A program made the translations under genes and the position numbers. A stretch of 53,063 bases of DNA from JAMXLO01 sp036494925. Lineage in GTDB: Bacteria; Pseudomonadota; Alphaproteobacteria; Acetobacterales; Acetobacteraceae. Under the pieces are notes generated by a model, which searched no databases, had not been told where the DNA came from, and worked only from the letters and a program-made list of their open reading frames with translations. This document shows positions 32,285 to 40,429 of the stretch, one piece after another. Numbering within the stretch: the stretch's first letter is position 1; each line of letters begins with the position of its first letter. The stretch lies in the NCBI GenBank assembly GCA_036494925.1, contig DASXNR010000525.1, positions 1 to 53,063 of the forward strand, read 5' to 3'.

Positions 32285-32991
32285 GCGCTTGTGCCTCGCT
32301 TCGCGGCGAGCTCGGTGACCAGGCGGTTGCGCTTCGTCATCTCCTCGACGGCCTGGCCTTTCTCCACCAAAGCGCCGGTCGGGCATACCTGGACGCACTT
32401 GCCGCAGCTGGTGCACGATTGCGACTCGCCCCACGGGCGATCGAGTTCGGCTACCAGCATCGAGTGGATGCCACGCGCCGATATGTCCCACACCTGCGCG
32501 CCCTCGATCTCGTCGCAGACGCGGACGCAGCGCGAGCAGAGAATGCACCGATTGTGGTCCAGCACCCAGCGGGGATGCGACATGTCAACCGGCAGATGCG
32601 GGAAGTTGTAAGGAAGGTGGACATGGGTCAACCCCAGGGTCTGCGCCAGCGATTGCATTTCGCAATGACCGTTCGAGACACATACCGCGCAGACGTGATT
32701 CCGCTCGATGAACAGCAGCTCCAGCGCCATCAACCGGTTATGGGCAAGGTTGCCGGAATCGGTGGTGATCGACATTCCGCTCCGGGCCGGCGTCGTGCAG
32801 GCGGGCAGCAGGCGACCGATGCCCGCAACCTCGACCAGGCACAGCCGGCAGGACCCAGGGGCGCTCAGCCCCTCCATGTAGCAGAGCGACGGGATGGTCC
32901 GCCCGTTCGCCTGCGCCACCTGGAAGATGGTCTGGCCTTCGGTGGCGCTACACAGCTCGCTGTCGATGCGGACCGAAATCTGCTGGGTCAC
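32281..32991 (-). CDS. hoxU: Hydrogenase diaphorase iron-sulfur subunit (HoxU)
   Basis: A 236-residue homologue of the NuoG N-terminal part. It holds a 2Fe-2S site (PSLCYMEGLSAPGSCRLC plus a later C in LLPACTTPA) and the His-Cys3 site in ERNHVCAVCVSNGHCEMQ. Two ferredoxin-type 4Fe-4S sites follow, CILCSRCVRVC and CTSCGKCVQVCPTGAL. It connects HoxFE flavin chemistry to HoxY. The GTG at 32991 follows AGGGAGGGAACAGTC and gives family length; earlier in-frame starts lie inside hoxF. It is 13 bases downstream of hoxF. Confidence 0.92.
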   Translation of the reverse strand: MTQQISVRIDSELCSATEGQTIFQVAQANGRTIPSLCYMEGLSAPGSCRLCLVEVAGIGRLLPACTTPARSGMSITTDSGNLAHNRLMALELLFIERNHVCAVCVSNGHCEMQSLAQTLGLTHVHLPYNFPHLPVDMSHPRWVLDHNRCILCSRCVRVCDEIEGAQVWDISARGIHSMLVAELDRPWGESQSCTSCGKCVQVCPTGALVEKGQAVEEMTKRNRLVTELAAKRGTSA

Positions 32992-33004
32992 GACTGTTCC
33001 CTCC

Positions 33005-36000
33005 CTACCGGCGCGACGTCGTGTGTGCGGCCGTTGCTCGGATATCGCAGCGCAGGCACCGGCTGGCCTCTTCGCGCGCCTCCTCCGGTCGCAGCGCCAA
33101 GACAGCCTCGCCGAACGATCGCGCGCGGACCGAGGCCGGCAGGAAATGCGCATGATGGCGGGCGCAGGCGCTGGGCTCGGGCGGTGTCTGGTCGTAGCGG
33201 AAGACCGGGAAGATGCTTTCGAAGCGGGCTTCGCCGGTGAGGTGGCGGTCGATACTCCGCGCCGCCTGCTTGCCAGCCGACATCGCGGTGACGACGTTCG
33301 ACGCGCCGGTCACGAAATCGCCGCCGGCGTAGACGTTCTCGCGGCTCGTCGTCAGTTCGTAGCGATCGACGTCGAGCATGCCGCTTGCCTTGGTGGCCAG
33401 GCCGGACGTGCTGGAGAAGTCGCCATCGGCGGTTTCGCCGACCGCCAGGATGACGCTGTTGCACGGGACAACCTGCACTTCGCCGGTATCGATCGGACGG
33501 CGGCGGCCGGACGTGTCGAATGCACCCAGCCGGGTCTTGGTGACTTCGATCGCCTTGACGGCGCCGTGCTCGCCGACGATGCGGTGCGGCGAGGCCAGGA
33601 ACAGGAATGTCACCCCTTCCTCCTCGGCGGCATCGACCTCTTCTGCGATGGCTGGCATGTCCTTTCGCTCACGCCGGTAGATGACGGTCGACGGCAGCCC
33701 TTTGCGGATCACCGTGCGCGCGCAATCAATGGCCGAGTTGCCGCCGCCGATGATGACGGCCCTTTCACCGAGATTCTCCTGCCTGCCATGGGCCTCGCCC
33801 TCGAGGAAATGCAGCGACCCGGACACCCCGACAAGATCATTGCCTTCGATACGGACCTGGGTTTCCTTCCAGGTCCCAAGGGAGAGGAACACCGCGTCGT
33901 ACCTGTTCTCCAGGTCAGCCAGCGAGATGTCGGAGCCGACACGTGAATTGAGGACGAATTGAACGCCAAGCCGGCGGATGATCTCTAGCTCGCGGTCCAG
34001 GACGTTGCGAGGCAGCCGGTATCCCGGCAGCGCGAAGCGCAGCATGCCGCCGGGCTCGGTATGGGATTCGTGGACGACGACCTGGTGCCCCAGCAACGCC
34101 AGATAGAACGCAGCGGTCAGACCCGCCGGACCGGCGCCGACCACGGCGATCTTTGTGCCGGTAGCGGCCTGCCGTTTGGCGACAACCTTGGCCGCTGCCT
34201 CGTCGAACCGGTCGGACAACAAAATGGAATCCGCGATCACCCGATGCACTTCGCGCATGTTGATCGGCTCGTCCACGGTCTGGCGGCGACAGCGGCTTTC
34301 GCAGGGATGCTGGCAGACGCGGCCCGTTGATGCCGGCAGCGGGTTGTCCATGATGACTGACTCGAACGCGTCCGCCAGGCGATCTTCCTTATAGAGCTGC
34401 AGGAAGCGCGGAATGTTCATATGCAACGGGCAACTGTTTTCGCACGGCGCCAGTGCCAGGTCCTGGCAGACGCCGGCGCGGCAACGCTTGGCCCGGATGT
34501 GCTCCTCGAATTCGTGGCGGAAATGCCGGATCGCCGTGAGCACCGAGTTGGGTGCGGATTGCCCCAGCCCACAAAGGGACGTGTCGCGGATCATCCGCCC
34601 CAGTTCGTCGAGTTCGGCCAGGTCCTCCTCGCGGCCTTCGCCCTTGGTGATCCGCGTGAGCGTGCGCAACGCCTTGTCCAGACCGACCCGGCAAGGCGTG
34701 CATCGGCCACAGGATTCGGCACGGGTGAACTCGATGAAGTAGCGGGCGACGTCGACCATACAGTTGTCGTCGTCCATCACCACCATGCCGCCTGAACCCA
34801 TGATCGAGCCAAGTTTTCCCAGCTCTTCGTAGTCGACCGGCGTGTCGAGCATGTTGTGGGGTATGCAGCCGCCGGATGGCCCGCCGGTTTGCACCGCCTT
34901 GACGCTGTGGCCGTGCATACTTCCGCCGCCGACGTCATAGACGAATCTGCCAAGCGGGGTACCGAGCGGCATCTCCACCAGCCCTGTGTTGGCGACCTTG
35001 CCAACCAGCGAGAACACCTTGGTGCCGGCACTGGCATCGCTGCCGATCCCGGCAAACCATGCCGGGCCTTTGGCGATTATCGGCGGAATGTTGAACCAGG
35101 TCTCCACGTTGTTGATGTTGGTCGGATAGCCGAACAGGCCCCTTTCGGCGGGATAGGGGGGGCGCGGCCGCGAACGCCCGGATCTGCCTTCGAGCGAGCT
35201 GATCAGCGCCGTCTCCTCGCCGCATACGAAGGCGCCGGCGCCCTCGACCAGTTCGATGTCGAAGTTCAACCCACAGCCCAGTATGTTCTCGCCCAGAACA
35301 CCATAGTCCCTGGCCTGCGCAATGGCGACGTTCAGCCGATGCACGGCCAACGGATATTCGGCCCGGACATATAGGATGCCGTGGGCCGCGCCGGTCACGT
35401 AGCCGCCGATCGCCATGCCCTCTAGCAGCGAATGCGGATCGCTCTCCAGTTCGTTGCGGTTCATATAGGCGCCCGGATCGCCCTCGTCAGCGTTGCAGAT
35501 CAGGTACTTGCGGTCGCCGACGGCGTTGCGAAGGTACTCGAACTTCAGGCCGGTGGAAAAGCCGGCGCCGCCGCGGCCGCGCAGCCTTGCCGCCTTGAGC
35601 TGGTCGTTCACCGCTTCGGGGGTGGCTTCGCGCAAGACCTTGCGCAACGACCGGTATCCCCCGATCGCGATATACTCCTCGATGTCGTCGGGATTGATGA
35701 GGCCGCAGTTGCGCAGCACGATCTTCTGCTGGCCCTTGAAGAATGGCACCTCGTTCCATGGCAGAACCGTCGCGTGTCCACTGCCGTAGTCAAGCTGACC
35801 GGTTATATGGTCCCACTGTTCGATCTTGCACAGCACGAGGCTCTCCGGGATGTTGCCTCCTGCCATCCCGTCGAGAATTACGTTCACCTGATCCGGTCGG
35901 ATGCGACGCAGGATCAGCAGCGGCTGACCGGGGACGCAGACATTGACCAATGGCTCCTCGGCGCAAAAGCCGAAGCAGCCGGTCTGCACCAGCTGCACGT

Positions 36001-36172
36001 CGAGACCCCGCCTGTCGATCGCTTCGGCGAACGAGTGGAACACACCCTCCGCGCCGTTGCCTGTCCCACAGGTGCCCATCCCGACAGCAATACGCGGCCG
36101 CAACGGCCGAAGCTTGGCCAGTCCCGCGTCGCGAATTGTGTCGAAGGTAATCTCATCCCGGATACGGATCAC
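33005..36172 (-). CDS. hoxF: HoxF-GltD fusion: NADH-binding diaphorase fused to a glutamate-synthase-type FAD/NAD(P) module
   Basis: This 1055-residue protein has three parts. Residues 1-105 are a thioredoxin-like 2Fe-2S domain with C35, C66 and C70. Residues about 150-570 are a NuoF-type FMN/NADH domain (RGRGGAGFSTG near 196, CNADEGDPGAY near 225, GAGAFVCGEETALI near 312) and a 4Fe-4S site ESCGRCTPC near 487. Residues about 570-1055 are GltD-like: cysteine clusters (CENSCPLHMNIPRF, CQHPCESRCRR), an FAD motif VVGAGPAGLTAAFYLALLGH near 675, and a second nucleotide motif IIGGGNSAIDCARTVI near 806. A closing G-D pattern for FAD (VYAGGDFVTGASNVVTAM) follows. Normal HoxF ends near residue 600. The GTG start overlaps the hoxE stop (GTGA). 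The fusion adds a second flavin and pyridine-nucleotide site. Confidence 0.92.
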   Translation of the reverse strand: MIRIRDEITFDTIRDAGLAKLRPLRPRIAVGMGTCGTGNGAEGVFHSFAEAIDRRGLDVQLVQTGCFGFCAEEPLVNVCVPGQPLLILRRIRPDQVNVILDGMAGGNIPESLVLCKIEQWDHITGQLDYGSGHATVLPWNEVPFFKGQQKIVLRNCGLINPDDIEEYIAIGGYRSLRKVLREATPEAVNDQLKAARLRGRGGAGFSTGLKFEYLRNAVGDRKYLICNADEGDPGAYMNRNELESDPHSLLEGMAIGGYVTGAAHGILYVRAEYPLAVHRLNVAIAQARDYGVLGENILGCGLNFDIELVEGAGAFVCGEETALISSLEGRSGRSRPRPPYPAERGLFGYPTNINNVETWFNIPPIIAKGPAWFAGIGSDASAGTKVFSLVGKVANTGLVEMPLGTPLGRFVYDVGGGSMHGHSVKAVQTGGPSGGCIPHNMLDTPVDYEELGKLGSIMGSGGMVVMDDDNCMVDVARYFIEFTRAESCGRCTPCRVGLDKALRTLTRITKGEGREEDLAELDELGRMIRDTSLCGLGQSAPNSVLTAIRHFRHEFEEHIRAKRCRAGVCQDLALAPCENSCPLHMNIPRFLQLYKEDRLADAFESVIMDNPLPASTGRVCQHPCESRCRRQTVDEPINMREVHRVIADSILLSDRFDEAAAKVVAKRQAATGTKIAVVGAGPAGLTAAFYLALLGHQVVVHESHTEPGGMLRFALPGYRLPRNVLDRELEIIRRLGVQFVLNSRVGSDISLADLENRYDAVFLSLGTWKETQVRIEGNDLVGVSGSLHFLEGEAHGRQENLGERAVIIGGGNSAIDCARTVIRKGLPSTVIYRRERKDMPAIAEEVDAAEEEGVTFLFLASPHRIVGEHGAVKAIEVTKTRLGAFDTSGRRRPIDTGEVQVVPCNSVILAVGETADGDFSSTSGLATKASGMLDVDRYELTTSRENVYAGGDFVTGASNVVTAMSAGKQAARSIDRHLTGEARFESIFPVFRYDQTPPEPSACARHHAHFLPASVRARSFGEAVLALRPEEAREEASRCLRCDIRATAAHTTSRR

Positions 36173-36705
36173 GTCTTGGGTTCCCGCTGTTCCAGCGCAT
36201 CCAGCTCTGCCTGCAATGTTCGCTCGTTCATGTGGCCGAAGATCGCGTGGTTGACCTCGATTACCGGCGCCAGGGCGCACTGACCGAAGCAGGCGACAGT
36301 GCGCAAGGTGGTGCTTCCGTCTGCCGTGGTGATCGACAGCTGGTCGGTCTCGCCATCCGCCTCGGTCCGAAAGCCAAAGTACATCATCAGCTTCTCAAAC
36401 AGGTCGCGCGACCCCCTGGTGTGACACGCCGTTCCGCGGCAGACGGATATCGTCTCGCGGCCCTGTGGCTCGAGATTGAACAGGGCAAAGAACGAAGCGA
36501 CGCTGAAGATCCTGGCCCGCGGAATGCCGGTCTTCGCTGCGATGTATTCGAGTGTCTCCCGGGGCAGATATTTGCGCGGATGTTGGTTCTGGACCTGTTG
36601 CAGGATAGCCAACAGCGCCCCAGGGCGCCCGGTCTGTCTGCCGACGACGGTGTCGACAAAGTCCTGATCCAGATCCGACGGCTGTCGGGAGGAAGGGCTA
36701 ATCAA
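36169..36705 (-). CDS. hoxE: Hydrogenase diaphorase 2Fe-2S subunit (HoxE)
   Basis: A 178-residue NuoE-like protein with a helical N-terminal part (ALLAILQQVQNQHPRKYLPRE) and a thioredoxin-fold 2Fe-2S domain. Its ligands are C-x4-C in SVCRGTACHTRG and C-x3-C in VACFGQCALAP. It forms the peripheral electron-transfer subunit with HoxF. The start is TTG 36705, with AGGGATCGCGCC before it; no ATG in frame gives a better length. It is the first gene of the operon and overlaps hoxF by four bases. The 239-base gap upstream contains a candidate FNR/FixK site. Confidence 0.9.
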   Translation of the reverse strand: MISPSSRQPSDLDQDFVDTVVGRQTGRPGALLAILQQVQNQHPRKYLPRETLEYIAAKTGIPRARIFSVASFFALFNLEPQGRETISVCRGTACHTRGSRDLFEKLMMYFGFRTEADGETDQLSITTADGSTTLRTVACFGQCALAPVIEVNHAIFGHMNERTLQAELDALEQREPKT

Positions 36706-36849
36706 GGCGCGATCCCTGACTGGGCCAGCCGGCGCGGGGCGCTCGTTCCGTCGTGATCACAGCAGCGTGGTCGTTCATCAAACCATAACCTTCATCGGTT
36801 ACGCCGACGCATGGAGCCCGCATATCGCCGCGACAGCCTCACACAGTCA

Positions 36850-36863
36850 TTGATCCAGCTCAA
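36850..36863. promoter_or_regulatory. Candidate FNR/FixK/Anr box
   Basis: TTGATCCAGCTCAA matches the consensus TTGAT-N4-ATCAA at nine of ten positions. On the hoxE strand it is followed 23 bases later by GATATG, which would put the box near -41.5, the class II activator position. It also lies 82 bases before the start of the divergent DASS transporter gene. Low-oxygen control of the hydrogenase operon is thus likely but not proved. Confidence 0.55.
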
Positions 36864-36944
36864 TGCGCGTTTTGCGCCCTTGGGTGAATTTCACGCCCAG
36901 CCTCCGCCGGCACAGGTAATGAAATCGTTAATGGACCCATCGCG

Positions 36945-38456
36945 ATGAGCCACAGCTCCGCCACGCTCGCCCCGCCGCAACAGACGGTCGGCCCGATCTT
37001 CCACTGGTGGCGCGTGGCGGTACCAGTGGTGATCACGCTGGCCTTGGCGGTCCTGCCGCCACCCCCGGGCCTGGCGCAGCACGCGTGGCTCTACTTTGCG
37101 CTGTTCGCCGGCGTGATCGCCGCACTGGTGACCGAGCCGCTGCCCAATCCGGCCGTGGGGCTGATCGGACTGTCGCTGACCGCACTGTTATCGCCCTATG
37201 TGCTGTTCGCACCGGCCGACCTCGCCAAACCTGGCTTCAAGCTCACCACCCAGACCATCAACTGGGCACTGTCCGGCTTCTCCAGCACCACGGTCTGGCT
37301 GGTCGGCGGCGCCTTCATGTTCGCGCTGGGCTACCAGAAGAGCGGGTTGGGCCGCCGCATCGCACTGCTCCTGGTGCGCGCGCTGGGCCGCAGCACGCTG
37401 TTGGTCGGCTACGCCACGACCCTGGCGGACGCTGTGCTGGCGCCGTTCACGCCCTCCAACACGGCGCGCAGCGCCGGCATTCTGTTCCCGATCGTCAGCA
37501 ACCTGCCACCACTATATGACTCGAAGCCGAACGATCCGTCGGCGCGACGGTTCGGCGGCTATATCATGTGGACCACGTTTGCGGCCGGCTGCGTGACCAG
37601 CTCGCTGTTCATGACCGCCTGCGCGCCCAACTTCCTGGCGATCGAGTTCATCGACAAGATCGTGCACGTGCACATCAGCTACCTGCAATGGATGCAAGCG
37701 TCGCTGCCGTTCGCGCTGCCGCTGCTGCTGGCGCTGCCGCTGCTGGCCTACGTGCTGTATCCGCCCGAGGTGAAACGCAGCACCGAGGTGACCGCCTGGG
37801 CGGGCAGCGAGCTGCGCAAGATGGGCACGATCTCGCCGCGCGAAATCATCCTGGCGGTGCTCGTCACCGGCGCGATCGTGCTCTGGGTGATCGGCGGCAG
37901 CTTCGTCGATGCGACGCTGACCGCGCTGGTGGCGATCGCGCTGATGCTGGTGTGCGGTGTCGTCTCCTGGGACGACATGGCGAAGAACCACTCCGCCTGG
38001 ACCACGCTGATGCTGCTGGCGACCCTGGTGACGCTGGCCGACGGGCTGTCGCGTGCCGGTTTCGTCAAGTGGTTCGCCGAATTCGTCGCCGCGCACGTCG
38101 GTGGCTTTTCGCCAACGCTGATCCTGGTGCTGCTGGTCGCGATCTACTTCTTCTCGCACTACATGTTCGCCAGCCTCACCGCGCACACCACGGCGATGAT
38201 GCCGTTGATGCTGGCGGCGGGGATGGGTATCGAAGGCCTGCCTGCGCCGACGCTGGCACTGGCGCTCGCGATGACCACGGGCATCATGGGGGTGATCACG
38301 CCGTACGCGACCGGACCCGGCCTGGCGTTCTACAACAGCGGCTATATTACCCCGGCCGAGTTCTGGCGGCTGGGAATAATCTTCGGACTGATCTTCCTCG
38401 CCGCGCTGCTGACGATCGGCGTGCCGCTGCTGGCGATGAGGATGGCGAGCGGTTAG
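36945..38456 (+). CDS. DASS (SLC13-type) di/tricarboxylate transporter
   Basis: A 503-residue membrane protein of the divalent anion:sodium symporter family. It has about 12 hydrophobic segments and the two pseudo-repeated substrate motifs: APFTPSNTARSAGILFPIV (S-N-T) near residue 170, and TGIMGVITPYATGPGLAFYNS near 445. Family members carry succinate, citrate, malate, tartrate or sulfate in symport or exchange. Substrate is not settled by sequence. It is divergent from hoxE and shares the intergenic region with the FNR-type box, so it could be coregulated as an anaerobic dicarboxylate exchanger. Confidence 0.88.
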   Translation: MSHSSATLAPPQQTVGPIFHWWRVAVPVVITLALAVLPPPPGLAQHAWLYFALFAGVIAALVTEPLPNPAVGLIGLSLTALLSPYVLFAPADLAKPGFKLTTQTINWALSGFSSTTVWLVGGAFMFALGYQKSGLGRRIALLLVRALGRSTLLVGYATTLADAVLAPFTPSNTARSAGILFPIVSNLPPLYDSKPNDPSARRFGGYIMWTTFAAGCVTSSLFMTACAPNFLAIEFIDKIVHVHISYLQWMQASLPFALPLLLALPLLAYVLYPPEVKRSTEVTAWAGSELRKMGTISPREIILAVLVTGAIVLWVIGGSFVDATLTALVAIALMLVCGVVSWDDMAKNHSAWTTLMLLATLVTLADGLSRAGFVKWFAEFVAAHVGGFSPTLILVLLVAIYFFSHYMFASLTAHTTAMMPLMLAAGMGIEGLPAPTLALALAMTTGIMGVITPYATGPGLAFYNSGYITPAEFWRLGIIFGLIFLAALLTIGVPLLAMRMASG

Positions 38457-38544
38457 ACCGCCGGCGGTCGATTCGCTACGTTCGCGACGTTCGGACGCGG
38501 CCGTCAGCGAGGTCTCTGATCCGGATGGCGCGGTAACGCCGCGA

Positions 38545-39606
38545 TCAGCGCAGGCCGGTCATCTTGTCCCACTCGCGCACGAACTGGGTGTGTGTCTTGA
38601 GGAACGCGTCCCAGTCGGTGGGCGCGAGCACCTTGAATTCAGTGATGGGGATGCCTCCCGCCGGCGGCGGCACGTCGGCGCGCGGCGAATAGAGTGCGGT
38701 CGCATCGGACAGCGCCTTCTGTCCCGGCACGCCCAGGATCCAATCCATGAACAAGCGTGCCGCCTGCGGATGCGGCGGGTTCTCCAGGATGCCGTAGACA
38801 CCGGGCGTCGCCGTCAGGCCCTCCGGCGCATTGACGAAGGCAATCGGCGCACCCTTGGCCTTGAACTGCAGATAGCCCGAGTATTGCGCGGTAGAGATCA
38901 CCTTGTCCTGGCCGTTCACCGTGCGGTCGAACTGCTGCACGTAGGAGTCGAAGGCGCGCGGATTCAGCTCAGCGAACTTCTTCCAGTAGTCGTCGCCATA
39001 AATCTGCCTGATCATGTACCAGGTCACGTGCTGCAGACCGGAGGTGGAGACCTTGACGTTGATCACGTCCTTCCACTTCGGATCGAGCAGATCCTTCCAG
39101 CTCTTAGGCGCCTGGTCGGCAGGCACGAGGGTAGGATTATAGGCGATGCCGGCGACGATGATCACGCCCCAGGTCCACAGGCCTTCCGGATTGCTTTTGT
39201 ACTCCGACTTATAGGCGGTGAGCTCGGGAGATGCGTAGGGGACATAGCCTTTGCGCTTCTGGAAATCGAGCACGAAGCTCATGTCGGTGATCTGCATCAC
39301 GTCGGCGAGATACTGCTTCGCCTGGCGTTCGGCGTTCACCTTGGCATACAGCGCACCTGCCTGGAGGCGAACGTAGTTGGTGGCGATCTTCGGAAACATC
39401 TTGTGGAATTCGCCGAGATACTGCGCCATGTTGGTTTCAGGATCGGTGCTGTAGAGGATGAACTGGCCTTCCTTCTCCGCCGCCTCGACATCGGCGCAGG
39501 TCTTGAAATTCTCCATTTGACGTGGGCTGTCGCATGCCGCGGCCCAGGCGGGGGGCGCAAGCAGGAGAGCGGCCGAGGCCGCGATTACCGAGCGCAACCA
39601 GTTCAT
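38545..39606 (-). CDS. Periplasmic solute-binding protein, iron/polyamine (type 1) family
   Basis: This 353-residue protein has a clear signal peptide (MNWLRSVIAASAALLLAPPAWA). Its mature fold resembles extracellular solute-binding proteins of the AfuA/PotD kind: EKEGQFILYSTDPETNMAQYL, ADVMQITDMSFVLDFQKRKGY, and WKDLLDPKWKDVINVKVST. No permease or ATPase gene is next to it. The start at 39606 follows GAGGAGCGAAGGAAACCC, part of a repeat unit. It follows the cyclase gene by 34 bases and probably ends the dioxygenase-cyclase operon, which hints at an aromatic or carboxylate ligand rather than iron. Confidence 0.85.
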   Translation of the reverse strand: MNWLRSVIAASAALLLAPPAWAAACDSPRQMENFKTCADVEAAEKEGQFILYSTDPETNMAQYLGEFHKMFPKIATNYVRLQAGALYAKVNAERQAKQYLADVMQITDMSFVLDFQKRKGYVPYASPELTAYKSEYKSNPEGLWTWGVIIVAGIAYNPTLVPADQAPKSWKDLLDPKWKDVINVKVSTSGLQHVTWYMIRQIYGDDYWKKFAELNPRAFDSYVQQFDRTVNGQDKVISTAQYSGYLQFKAKGAPIAFVNAPEGLTATPGVYGILENPPHPQAARLFMDWILGVPGQKALSDATALYSPRADVPPPAGGIPITEFKVLAPTDWDAFLKTHTQFVREWDKMTGLR

Positions 39607-39618
39607 TGGGTTTCCTTC

Positions 39619-39634
39619 GCTCCTCGCGATGACA
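39619..39634 (-). repeat. Second copy of the TGTCATYGCGAGGAGC unit
   Basis: Read leftward, the sequence is TGTCATCGCGAGGAGC, 15 of 16 bases identical to the unit at 23479-23494. It provides the Shine-Dalgarno sequence of the binding-protein gene that starts at 39606, just as the other copy does for the gene at 23500. Confidence 0.5.
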
Positions 39635-39640
39635 GAAAAA

Positions 39641-40429
39641 CTACTCCTGCACAATCGCCACGGCCCGTGTCCATCCCGCGGACGCGCGATGCACCTTCAC
39701 CGGGAAGCACACCACGTCGAATCCAACCGCCGGCAGCAGCTCCAGATTGTGCAGCTTTTCGAGGTGCGAGTAACCGATCTCGCGGCCGGCGCGATGGCCT
39801 TCCCAGATCAGTCCGGCATCGCCGGTCTCCGCCACCTTGCGCCGCGTGTGTACGAACGGCGCGTCCCAGCTCCAGCCGTCTGTACCGACCAGGCGCACGC
39901 CACGCTCCAGCATCCACAGCGTCGCCGCCTTGCCCATGCCGCAACCGGAATCGACATAGTCGTCGTCGCCGTATTTCGCCCCGGCCGCGGTGTTCACCAC
40001 CACGATCTCCAGCGGCTTCAGCGTGTGGCCGATCCGCTTCAGCTCCGCCTCCACGTCACCCGGTGTGACGACATAGCCATTCTGCAGATGGCGGAAGTCG
40101 AGCTTCACCGCCGGCTGGAAGCACCACTCCAGCGGCACCTCGTCGATCCGCCACGACGGCTCGCCACCCGGCTTCAACCGATGGTTCATCGACGAGAAGT
40201 AGTGATACGGCGCGTCCAGATGCGTGCCGTTGTGCGTGCTGATGTTGCAGCGCTCGACCGCGGCGTACTCGCCGTCCGGCAACTGATCGACCCGCACCCC
40301 CATGTACTTCGCCATCGCCGGCGCGGTCATATGGTGGTCCATGTACTCGATCTGAGGCAGCGAATGGGGAGGATCGCTCTTGATCCCCGCCTTCAGCGGC
40401 ACCGAGATGTCGATCAGCCGACGCGGCAT
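39641..40429 (-). CDS. Cyclase-family (kynurenine formamidase-like) metallohydrolase
   Basis: A 262-residue protein of the cyclase/KynB family. It has the metal-binding motif ISTHNGTHLDAPYHYFSSM (H-x-G-T-H-x-D-x-P-x-H) near residue 60, preceded by LIDISVPLKAG at the N terminus. Conserved D-x-G-C-G-M-G lies in YVDSGCGMGKAATLW, and H and E appear near the C terminus. Members hydrolyse formylkynurenine, isatin or cyclic amides, or dehydrate ring-cleavage products. The start codon shares one base with the stop of the upstream dioxygenase gene (TAATG), so the two are coupled. A role in processing the dioxygenase product is inferred. Confidence 0.87.
   Translation of the reverse strand: MPRRLIDISVPLKAGIKSDPPHSLPQIEYMDHHMTAPAMAKYMGVRVDQLPDGEYAAVERCNISTHNGTHLDAPYHYFSSMNHRLKPGGEPSWRIDEVPLEWCFQPAVKLDFRHLQNGYVVTPGDVEAELKRIGHTLKPLEIVVVNTAAGAKYGDDDYVDSGCGMGKAATLWMLERGVRLVGTDGWSWDAPFVHTRRKVAETGDAGLIWEGHRAGREIGYSHLEKLHNLELLPAVGFDVVCFPVKVHRASAGWTRAVAIVQE

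Noticed and set aside
38456..38469. Perfect palindrome GACCGCCGGCGGTC after the DASS transporter gene
   Set aside because: It has no loop and no following U-run, so it is a poor terminator, and no matching regulator site is known to me. Palindromes of this length are expected in GC-rich sequence.
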